Assembly (NCBI RefSeq): GCF_024734385.1
Contig: NZ_JANHAP010000005.1
Coordinates: 62,001-126,000, forward strand
Reading direction: 5' to 3'
DNA from: Dasania sp. GY-MA-18
Lineage (GTDB): Bacteria > Pseudomonadota > Gammaproteobacteria > Pseudomonadales > Dasaniaceae
Length of the DNA stretch: 64,000 nt
This document shows, piece by piece, positions 56,460 through 64,000 of the stretch; position 1 is the stretch's first letter; the number at the start of each line of letters is the position of its first letter. The translations under genes were made by a program, and so were the position numbers. Below the pieces are notes generated by a model. It was not told where the DNA came from, made no database searches, and saw nothing but the letters and a program-made list of their open reading frames with translations.

Positions 56460-56817
56460 TTGGTTGTTGATGTTTATTTAATGTGACAAAGTTTTGTTTT
56501 TAGTCGTGTCAATATTATCTATTTATTTTCTTATTTTTATAAAATTTATTTTTACTTCTCTCACTGGCCTTTAGTTCGCTTCTCTTTATGCGATATTTTT
56601 AATATTGCTATTGAAAAGAGTATATAAAAATTAAGTTTAATAAGTCTTTTTTATTAATTTATCTCTATGTGCGCAAATTAACAATAAGTTGATCACTCTG
56701 GGGCAATAGTAAATATCGAATCATACGTATATTAAATCATCATGTCGGGTGTTTCGAAGATAATAGATTTAATGATTCAGAAACAGTTTTTGTATTAAGG
56801 TGAAAAGGAGTAAGAGT
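56460..56817. other. AT-rich gap before hyuB
   Basis: 358 very AT-rich bases. It likely holds the hyuB promoter. No gene, strong hairpin or clear operator was seen. Confidence 0.5.
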
Positions 56818-58587
56818 ATGTCTAATCGCTCAGGCGCAACAAGTGATCCAGTAGTGGACCCGATAACATTAGCGGTGGTTCGTGGTGCTTTAGAGACCAC
56901 TCAGCGGGAAATGACCATGACCCTAGAGAAAACAGGGCGTTCAAGTGTGTTTAATTTGGCGCATGATTATAGTAATGCGCTGTTTGATCATTTACCTGAA
57001 ATGGTTTTACAGGGGCAAGATATTCCCATTCATTTGGGGTCATTAATACCTGCAATGAAAGCCATTGTTGAGTACTTTGGTGATGATATTCATGAAGGCG
57101 ATGTAATCTATCACAATGATCCTGCTTATAAAGGTAGCCATATTTTAGATTGTTGCATGTATAAGCCGGTTTTTTATCAAGGTGAGCTGGTGTTCTGGAC
57201 TGTATGTAAAGGTCACCTCACTGATATTGGCGGACCAGTGCCTGCCGGATATAACCCAGATGCTACAGAGATTTATGCAGAGGGTTTACGAATTTCTCCG
57301 GTTAAGTTATGGGATAAAGGTGAGCGACGTGAAGATGTGATCAACCTTTTGTTGACCAATATGCGAGCTAGACGTGATCAAGAGGGCGACCTCAATGCTC
57401 AGTTTGGTACCTGCAGTGTTGGCGAACGCAACTTAATGGCCCTGTTAGATAAATATGGCGTAAAAACAGTTCGTGATTGTATTGCAGAATTAAAAAATAT
57501 GGCTGACCGCCATATGCGAGCGTTGATTAGTTCGATACCGGATGGAGTCTACAGCGGCGAGGCGCATTTAGAAGATGCCGGCCATGGTTTTGGCATACTT
57601 ACCATTAAAACTGAGATAGAAGTAGTAGGAGACTCAGTGCATATAGCGGTGCAAAGCCCCCCTCAAGTCCCTTATTTCATCAATTCCTATGAAGGTAATA
57701 CCATGTCGGGTATTTATCTTGGCTTGATGATGTTTGCTGAAGTGCCGCCACCTTATAACGAAGGGCTTTATCGCTGTGTAACGGTAGATCTAGGGCCTAA
57801 AGGCACGCTCTGTAATGCGCAGGAACCAGCTCCTCACGTTAACTGTACGACTACCCCTATGGAAACGCTTACTGATGCGGTGCGTGTAGCTTTAGAGCAG
57901 GCGGCACCTGATCGTGTCGCCGCTTCTTGGGGACATGCCAGCGGCATCAATATTACCGGCAAAGATAATCGTTCAGGTGAGGAGTACGTCACCATGGTGT
58001 TGGCTTCGGTTATATCGGGCGCCGGAGCTACTAAAAATATGGATGGTTGGCATTCTTGCGGGCCATTAAGTTGTTTTGGTGCATTGAGCTCGGGCGATGT
58101 TGAGCTGCTCGAATACTCATACCCCATCATCATCCATCGCTACGGTCTGATTCAAGATAGCGGTGGTGCTGGATATTACCGCGGAGGGAGTGGCACAGTT
58201 TGGGAGGTAGAGCCTATCGACCATGAGATGACTGTAATTGGTTTTGGCGAAGGGCGCCAGTTAGCCACTATGGGAGCTGTTGGTGCAGTGAACGGCCTGC
58301 TTGAACCAAAGCTAGGTCGGCTAGAAGTTACTCGTGCTGATGGTAAAAAAGATCATCGTGAAAATGTCATAACGACAATCAAGCCTGGTGAGCGTGCTGC
58401 CAATTATAACCCTGGTGGTGGCGGCTTCGGAAATCCTTTTGAACGCCCAGAAAAGGCAGTGTTACTGGATATAAAAAATGGTTTGGTGACTATCATGGGC
58501 GCGGCAGAAGATTATGGCTTAGTTGTTGATCCCGTCTCGCTAGTTGTTGATAAAGCGGCCACTATAAAACTGGGTAAGCGGGCTTAG
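56818..58587 (+). CDS. hyuB: Hydantoinase/oxoprolinase B subunit
   Basis: 589-residue HyuB-type subunit of the ATP-dependent hydantoinase, N-methylhydantoinase or 5-oxoprolinase family; it hydrolyses cyclic ureides or imides together with HyuA. Family segments are DPITLAVVRGALETTQREMTMTLEKTGRS near the start, GDVIYHNDPAYKGSHILDCCM, GGPVPAGYNPDATEIYAEGLRISP, EGNTMSGIYLG and GGAGYYRGGSGTVWEVEPIDHE. ATG at 56818 has AAGGAG before it; the upstream GTG at 56800 is unlikely. The gene ends 33 bases before hyuA's ATG. B-before-A order. Substrate not decided. Confidence 0.88.
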   Translation: MSNRSGATSDPVVDPITLAVVRGALETTQREMTMTLEKTGRSSVFNLAHDYSNALFDHLPEMVLQGQDIPIHLGSLIPAMKAIVEYFGDDIHEGDVIYHNDPAYKGSHILDCCMYKPVFYQGELVFWTVCKGHLTDIGGPVPAGYNPDATEIYAEGLRISPVKLWDKGERREDVINLLLTNMRARRDQEGDLNAQFGTCSVGERNLMALLDKYGVKTVRDCIAELKNMADRHMRALISSIPDGVYSGEAHLEDAGHGFGILTIKTEIEVVGDSVHIAVQSPPQVPYFINSYEGNTMSGIYLGLMMFAEVPPPYNEGLYRCVTVDLGPKGTLCNAQEPAPHVNCTTTPMETLTDAVRVALEQAAPDRVAASWGHASGINITGKDNRSGEEYVTMVLASVISGAGATKNMDGWHSCGPLSCFGALSSGDVELLEYSYPIIIHRYGLIQDSGGAGYYRGGSGTVWEVEPIDHEMTVIGFGEGRQLATMGAVGAVNGLLEPKLGRLEVTRADGKKDHRENVITTIKPGERAANYNPGGGGFGNPFERPEKAVLLDIKNGLVTIMGAAEDYGLVVDPVSLVVDKAATIKLGKRA

Positions 58588-58620
58588 TTGTCCGAGACTG
58601 AAATTTTAGGAGTAAATAAT

Positions 58621-60702
58621 ATGCGTAGTAAATATCGTCTTGGCATCGATGCAGGTGGCACATTTACAGATTTTGTTTTGGCAGATCTTGATGGTGGTGT
58701 GCGGTTATATAAAAGCCCGTCCACACCCGAGGATGGCACGCGTGCAATTCGCGCGGGGCTTGAGCAAATTAGCCAAGATATAAATAAAAGCATTGAGGAT
58801 ATTATCGCTCAATGTGATTTATGTATAAATGGTACTACTGTTGCACTTAACGCCCTGATTGAAAAAAAGGGCGTAAAAATGGGCTTGCTTTGTACTAGCG
58901 GTCACGAGGACAGTATTGAAATTCGCTTAGGTCATAAAGAAGAAGGCTATCGTTATGACGCTAGCTATCCTCCTGCTGAGATGTTGGTGCCTCGTCACCT
59001 TCGTCGTCCAATTGAGGGTAGAATTTTGTCTGATGGCAGTGAAAAAATTGCTCTGGATGAACAAGCTATTCGTGAAGCAGGACAGTATTTTAAAGAGCAA
59101 AACGTTGAAAGCGTGGCTATTTCGTTTTTGTGGTCAGTACGTGACCCTTCGCATGAACAGCGCGCTAAGTCGATTCTCGAAGAAATGTTGCCGGGTGTTT
59201 TTATCTGCACAGGAAGTGAAGTTTATCCTCAGGTGCGCGAATACACACGAACCTCTACTACAGTTATCAATGCTTATTTAAGCCCAGTAATGGCTAAGTA
59301 TGTTGAGAAAATTGATGATTTCTTTTCCGGCCTTGGTGCTAAGTATCCCGTGCGCTACTTTCAGTCCAATGGTGGTTTAGCGATTGGCAGTGCTATGCGA
59401 GGCCGTGCGGTTAATGCGATTAACTCTGGCCCTGCTTCTGCTCCGCAGGCTGGTCTTTTTAGTGCGGCGCCCTTTGGTGTTGACAATATTATCACCGTCG
59501 ATATGGGGGGAACGTCTTTCGATATCACGCTGACTTATGAAGGACAAACCAATCTCAATAAAAATATAGACTTTCTGCGTTACCGAATTGGCGTGCCTAT
59601 GATTCAAGTTGAAACACTGGGTGCTGGTGGCGGCTCCATAGCTTCGGTCAATGAATTCGGGATGTTACAAGTAGGGCCAGAAAGTGCCGGTGCTACACCT
59701 GGACCTGTTTGTTATGGCAAGGGTGGCACTAAGCCCACAGTAACCGATGCTAATTTAGTGTTGGGTTACCTTAACCCCGATGCGGTTTTAGGCGGCACCA
59801 TATCACTTGATCGTAAGGCGGCTGAAGATGCTATCCGCGAGCACGTTGCTGACCCGTTGGGTATTACTGTAGAAAAAGCTGCTTACGGTATAAGCATGAT
59901 TGTTAATCTTAATATGGTAAACGGCATACGGCGTGTTTCTATTGAGCGTGGTTATGATCCGCGTGACTTTGCCCTAGTTTGTGCTGGTGGAGCCGCGGGT
60001 ATGCATATAGCTGCCCTGGCTGAAGAAATCGGCATTAAAGAAGTATTAGTTCCAAAGGTGGCTTCAGGTTTGTGTGCCTTTGGTCAGACTATTTCTGATG
60101 TTAAGTATAACTATTTGGCAACAAACCCTATGCGTTTAGATACGGGCGCTGACATTAATAGTTTGAATGAAAGTTTTCTGAATATAGAAAAGCAAGGTCG
60201 AGAGAATCTTTTGTCTGATGGATTCAAAGAAGCTGATATTACCGTTGCGCGTAGCATGGAAATGCGTTACGTGGGGCAAATTCATGAATGCACGGTCAAT
60301 ATTAGCAGTGACAAAATTGATGATAAAGGTTTGGATAAAATACTGGCTGATTTTCATGATCGACACAAAAGTCTGTACTCCTATGCGGAGCCGATGAATC
60401 CGGTGGAGTTGGTCAATCTAGAAAGCACTATGACTGCTCATGTGGCCAAGCCAGCCCAGCCGAAGATTGTACCGGGTAATGGTGATTGTTCGGCAGCGCT
60501 TATAGGTCCGCGCGATATGTTGTTTGACGATAGCGGGGGCTGGATGAATGCGCCAGTTTATCAGGGACCTTTATTGAAGGCCGGAGATTGCATTCAAGGT
60601 CCTGCGTTAATCGAGGAGCCTACCATGACATTAGTCGTTCGGCCTGGTTGGCGGGCACAGCTGGAAGAGTCCAATTGCTATCGTTTAATTCAAAATGAAT
60701 AA
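58621..60702 (+). CDS. hyuA: Hydantoinase/oxoprolinase A subunit
   Basis: 693-residue ATP-hydrolysing subunit, paired with HyuB. The N-terminal actin-like ATPase has GIDAGGTFTDFVLADL and VDMGGTSFDITL (phosphate-binding loops), with GTTVALNALIEKKGVKMGLLCTSGHED and NSGPASAP between. C-terminal hydantoinase segment VEPTMTLVVRPGW-like ends the protein. ATG at 58621 with AGGAG at 58608-58612 is preferred over the upstream in-frame TTG at 58588. The subunits together cleave a cyclic amide with ATP; N-methylhydantoin, hydantoin and 5-oxoproline are candidates. Confidence 0.9.
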   Translation: MRSKYRLGIDAGGTFTDFVLADLDGGVRLYKSPSTPEDGTRAIRAGLEQISQDINKSIEDIIAQCDLCINGTTVALNALIEKKGVKMGLLCTSGHEDSIEIRLGHKEEGYRYDASYPPAEMLVPRHLRRPIEGRILSDGSEKIALDEQAIREAGQYFKEQNVESVAISFLWSVRDPSHEQRAKSILEEMLPGVFICTGSEVYPQVREYTRTSTTVINAYLSPVMAKYVEKIDDFFSGLGAKYPVRYFQSNGGLAIGSAMRGRAVNAINSGPASAPQAGLFSAAPFGVDNIITVDMGGTSFDITLTYEGQTNLNKNIDFLRYRIGVPMIQVETLGAGGGSIASVNEFGMLQVGPESAGATPGPVCYGKGGTKPTVTDANLVLGYLNPDAVLGGTISLDRKAAEDAIREHVADPLGITVEKAAYGISMIVNLNMVNGIRRVSIERGYDPRDFALVCAGGAAGMHIAALAEEIGIKEVLVPKVASGLCAFGQTISDVKYNYLATNPMRLDTGADINSLNESFLNIEKQGRENLLSDGFKEADITVARSMEMRYVGQIHECTVNISSDKIDDKGLDKILADFHDRHKSLYSYAEPMNPVELVNLESTMTAHVAKPAQPKIVPGNGDCSAALIGPRDMLFDDSGGWMNAPVYQGPLLKAGDCIQGPALIEEPTMTLVVRPGWRAQLEESNCYRLIQNE

Positions 60703-60890
60703 AATCACAATATTGAATGGTGCATAAATAATAACCCTGCAGATTATATGCCTAGCATGTGGCAGCGCGTACTGTTTAAGTTAACGCAGTTTTGTTGCCT
60801 TATGCGGGGTTACTACTTTTTATTATGCGCCATAACAGTTTATACCTCAAAGTGAATAAAAAAAATAACATCAATAAGTAGGTTCTTATT

Positions 60891-61322
60891 ATGGCTATAT
60901 TAATAACAGATAATAAAGTAGATCCAGACTATTCATACTCAGCGGTTCCAGAGCACGCTAGGATGAATAAAAGCTCATTGACAATGACGTGGTGGTCGCT
61001 CTGCAGCGCAATGATATGGCTGCTAATAAGCGCTACTTTAGCGGTTAACTATGGTTCAGCGAATACGCTGATTGGCTTAGTTTTATCCGTCATTATGTAT
61101 GGCGTTGTTAACGGTATAGTAAGTCGATTTGCTATTAAAACAGGCCTTTCAGTTGGGCTTTTTTCTAGAATGGCTTGGGTTATACCTTCGTTAACTGGTG
61201 TGTTTTTGATGAACTCATCAATATGGTTAAGTCAGTATGCAGCGATTGTAACCATGATCTTATCATTTTCTATCTATTATTTTTCTCTTTCATGTTTTCG
61301 TGAAAGGACTGTCGTTGTATAA
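60891..61322 (+). CDS. Short NCS1-permease-like membrane protein
   Basis: 143 residues. It begins DPDYSYSAVPEHARMNKSSLTMTWWSLCSAMIWLLISATLAVNYGSANTLIGLV and continues GIVSRFAIKTGLSVGLFSRMAWV, which resembles the N-terminal two to three helices of NCS1 nucleobase/hydantoin symporters, a 12-helix family of about 400-480 residues. A fourth and fifth hydrophobic stretch follow, then it ends. There is no remaining permease sequence in the 65 bases before the next gene. It may be a truncated permease or a small stand-alone protein. NCS1 members include the hydantoin transporter Mhp1, so the location next to hyuA is fitting. Confidence 0.55.
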   Translation: MAILITDNKVDPDYSYSAVPEHARMNKSSLTMTWWSLCSAMIWLLISATLAVNYGSANTLIGLVLSVIMYGVVNGIVSRFAIKTGLSVGLFSRMAWVIPSLTGVFLMNSSIWLSQYAAIVTMILSFSIYYFSLSCFRERTVVV

Positions 61323-61387
61323 GTTTTTTGTGGGTAGTTGTGTTTGTTGTTTAGTTTAATGTTAATGGTTTATTTAGGGATAATATT

Positions 61388-63838
61388 ATGTATAAAAATA
61401 TAAGTATTAATAAAGATCATGTATCTAGATTAAAAGAAAATCACGTTTTTGTTAAGAAGGCCTTATGTTGTTGCGTGGCATCGCTTATAGGGTTTAGTCA
61501 GTATTCAAATTCCGCATCGCTGCTTGAAGAGGTAATGGTTACAGCACAGAAACAAGCTGAATCGGCACAGGATGTGGGTATTTCTATGACTGCATTTACT
61601 TCTGATCAACTGGAGAAGTTAGGTGTGGGTGATAGTGTTGATATAGCGCGCTTCACCCCTGGTGTGTCTCTGTCTGGTAGTTTTGCTGGTCAGCAACAAC
61701 AATTTTCTATTCGTGGTGTTACTCAAAATGACTTTAATGACCACGTTGAATCACCAAATGCTGTTTATATAGATGAAGGCTATGTATCTTTTCAACAAGG
61801 CTCTATCTTTGCAACTTTTGATATAGAACGGGTAGAAGTATTAAAAGGGCCGCAAGGTACTTTATTTGGCCGTAATGCCACGGGTGGTTTAGTGCATTAC
61901 ATAAGTAATAGGCCAACCCAGGAGTTAAGTGGTTATATCGAAGCTGAAGTGGGTGATTATAATAAAAAGCGAATTGAAGCAGCTATTTCTGGCCCTGTAA
62001 CCGATGATATTTCTTACAGATTATCGGGGTTTACATCTAAATATGATGGTTATTTAGAGAATGACTACCCTCAAAAAACTTATACTACCAGTGGTAATGG
62101 TGCCGCGCCATTAAGTAACGGCGGTGCTGATTTACCTGGTGCTGGCGATGATTTGGGGGGCGATGAAAGCTGGGCGCTTAGGGGACAGTTAGTTACTGCT
62201 GTTAATGATAATTCGGATTTAAGTCTGATTGGTTTTTATTCAGAGTCTAAACAGTCAACAGGTCCCTATCAAGCAACTCCTACTATTGCCCAGGTTGATG
62301 CTAATGGCAATACTCTTAATACATTCAGAATTGGTCCTAATGAAACCCGTGAAATTATTGGGCCGAATGGTGTGGGGGTAGATGCTTGGTTAGATGGCGA
62401 TAGTGATAATGTACGGCCTGCTGGTCGAACCTTATACGGATATTTAGATCCTGATGGTAATGATTTCACGACTTCAAGTGATTATGCTTTTGATGATATA
62501 AATACCTATAAGACCTATGGTGGTACCGTCAATTACTATCTTGAATTACCAGATGGGATGACATTATCGGCGATAACAGATTTCAAGCATCATGATAAGT
62601 TTACTACGCTTGACTTAGATGCTGGCCCGCAAAGTCAATTTACTTATCTTGGTGAGGCCGATATAGATTCTGTTACACAAGAATTTAGGTTAAGTGGCGA
62701 CTCTGAAGCCGATGGAATGAGGTGGATGGTAGGTTTATTTTACCTAGATATTGATGCGTTAAGTATTGGTGGCTTAAGTGCACTAAAAAACTCTTCTTCA
62801 GGATTTCCTGCAGATTTTGAGCAGCCTAGGGTTTCATATTTAGAAACGAAATCTTATTCGATATTTGGTCAGATGGAGTTCGATTTAACAGAAACCCTTA
62901 AGTTAACAACAGGTTTACGTGGAACTAACGAGTCCAAAGATTATACCTTTGATGTCTACTTTACTATTCCTAACGTTGATCCTAATGGTTGGGAAATTCC
63001 CGATCGCGATGGAGGTTCACCTGCTGTATTTGAAAATCATATCGAAGATGACAATAGTGAAAATCTATGGACGGGTAAAATACAATTAGATTGGCAGGTT
63101 AATGACGATATGCTGATTTACACAGGGTTTAATCGTGGTGTTAAGGCCGGAAGCTTCAACTCTGGTGATCACGCTCTAACGCCTGAGTTAGCACCTTATG
63201 AAAAAGAAGTGCTTCATGCTTATGAACTAGGGATTAAAAGTGAGTGGTTAGAGAATACAGTTCGGATTAATGGCGCGGCTTATTACTATGATTATAAAGA
63301 TTACCAGGCTGCCAGATGGACGGGGTTGGCTAATGTTATCACCAATAATGATTCCACTGTGCAAGGGGTGGAGGTGGAGGTAATTACATCGCCAATAGAT
63401 AATCTTGATGTCATGTTAACAGCTGCATATATCGACGCGAACGTTGAAGATTTAAATCTTATTGGTGATGGTTCAATATTAGTTGATGTTACACCAACAT
63501 TCTCGCCTAAAAAATCATTTTCAGCCTTTATTAATTATACGATAGAGGATGTTTTTGAAGGTGAACTATCTCTGCAGTTAAATAGTAGTTATCAGTCGAG
63601 CATATACTCAAATTTATCTAACTTTGACTCAACCGAGTTTGATAGCTGGACGGTGACAGATGTGCGCGCCAGCTGGGTTAGCTCAGAGGGCAATTGGATC
63701 GTGTCGACTTTTATTAAAAACGTAACTGATGAGCGTTACAATGTTATAGGCTTCGATTTGTCTACCGTCTGCGGGTGTAACGAGGAGGCACAAGGGAAGC
63801 CCAAGTGGGCAGGTGCTTCGGTTAAATATATCTATTAA
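61388..63838 (+). CDS. TonB-dependent outer-membrane receptor 4 (paralog of receptor 3)
   Basis: 816-residue receptor with a long N-terminal extension before the signal helix (KKALCCCVASLIGFSQYSNSAS), plug start LEEVMVTAQKQAESAQDVGISMT, and plug motif VEVLKGPQGTLFGRNATGGLVHYI. Blocks such as FTPGVSLSGSFAGQQ and GRNATGGLVH are shared with receptor 3, and both end STVCGC(S/N)EEAQGKP(R/K)WAGASV. The pair is a likely tandem duplication flanking the hyu genes. It closes the window's gene content; 160 bases of sequence follow. Confidence 0.93.
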   Translation: MYKNISINKDHVSRLKENHVFVKKALCCCVASLIGFSQYSNSASLLEEVMVTAQKQAESAQDVGISMTAFTSDQLEKLGVGDSVDIARFTPGVSLSGSFAGQQQQFSIRGVTQNDFNDHVESPNAVYIDEGYVSFQQGSIFATFDIERVEVLKGPQGTLFGRNATGGLVHYISNRPTQELSGYIEAEVGDYNKKRIEAAISGPVTDDISYRLSGFTSKYDGYLENDYPQKTYTTSGNGAAPLSNGGADLPGAGDDLGGDESWALRGQLVTAVNDNSDLSLIGFYSESKQSTGPYQATPTIAQVDANGNTLNTFRIGPNETREIIGPNGVGVDAWLDGDSDNVRPAGRTLYGYLDPDGNDFTTSSDYAFDDINTYKTYGGTVNYYLELPDGMTLSAITDFKHHDKFTTLDLDAGPQSQFTYLGEADIDSVTQEFRLSGDSEADGMRWMVGLFYLDIDALSIGGLSALKNSSSGFPADFEQPRVSYLETKSYSIFGQMEFDLTETLKLTTGLRGTNESKDYTFDVYFTIPNVDPNGWEIPDRDGGSPAVFENHIEDDNSENLWTGKIQLDWQVNDDMLIYTGFNRGVKAGSFNSGDHALTPELAPYEKEVLHAYELGIKSEWLENTVRINGAAYYYDYKDYQAARWTGLANVITNNDSTVQGVEVEVITSPIDNLDVMLTAAYIDANVEDLNLIGDGSILVDVTPTFSPKKSFSAFINYTIEDVFEGELSLQLNSSYQSSIYSNLSNFDSTEFDSWTVTDVRASWVSSEGNWIVSTFIKNVTDERYNVIGFDLSTVCGCNEEAQGKPKWAGASVKYIY

Positions 63839-64000
63839 GTGTTTGCTTTACTCAGAGTGTTTTCTGGTGAGTGTTTGTAATGTTGAATTAATGGGCTTCA
63901 CCAGTTTTTGAGGCGCTACAGACGGTCAGTATTGCTGCTGGAGATGGCCAAAGGATTTGCCACTAGACTGCTAGCGTCTTGTGATGTCAAGGCTGCTAGC
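63839..64000. other. Right-edge non-coding segment
   Basis: 162 bases after receptor 4 with no recognisable feature before the window ends. Confidence 0.4.

Overview
The window looks like the chromosome of a marine, TonB-receptor-rich gammaproteobacterium, probably near Cellvibrionales/Pseudomonadales. The left end has the conserved order thrS-infC-rpmI-rplT-pheS-pheT-ihfA-merR-tRNA-Pro. The rest holds four TonB-dependent receptors, LuxR, LysR and AraC regulators and amino-acid-derived catabolic genes. No phage, IS element, CRISPR array or rRNA was seen.

Layout. 1-8111: translation operon with an AUU-initiated infC, a hairpin leader before rpmI, REP-like palindromes around pheS, and a tRNA-Pro(GGG). 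8112-9161: a non-coding, hairpin-dense repeat array that starts at the tRNA tail. 9162-17382: a 2-oxo/2-hydroxy-acid and amino-acid cluster (class V aminotransferase, TPP enzyme, LysR regulator, class I aminotransferase, FMN and FAD 2-hydroxyacid oxidases). 17732-27764: mostly housekeeping and signalling genes (selO, diguanylate cyclase, VanZ-like, cupin, nhaD, moeA, HDOD protein). 27851-34261: an exported agmatine-deiminase-family enzyme, a LuxR-type regulator, a TonB receptor and an NhaC-family antiporter. 34374-41187: a DUF3334 gene and a czcCBA-type metal efflux operon headed by a small Cys/His-rich exported protein. 41275-51788: arginine transaminase pathway genes (aruH, aruI) with an M20-like amidohydrolase and a YjiH-type membrane protein, interrupted by an opposite-strand higBA toxin-antitoxin pair, then a second LuxR-type regulator and a TonB receptor. 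52025-63838: an AraC regulator and an ATP-dependent hydantoinase pair (hyuB, hyuA) flanked by two closely similar TonB receptors, plus two small membrane proteins, one resembling only the N-terminal part of an NCS1 (hydantoin/nucleobase) permease.

The parts seem to share a theme. Two modules pair paralogous LuxR-type regulators with a TonB receptor, an inner-membrane transporter and enzymes for guanidino compounds (deiminase; AruH/AruI). The third module targets cyclic ureides/imides (hydantoinase). This suggests scavenging of arginine-like or guanidino/ureido nitrogen compounds. The families are seen in sequence; the shared theme and substrates are inference. The most unusual non-coding signal is the tandem array after tRNA-Pro, where hairpins occupy the same position in repeat copies but have different, still complementary stems.
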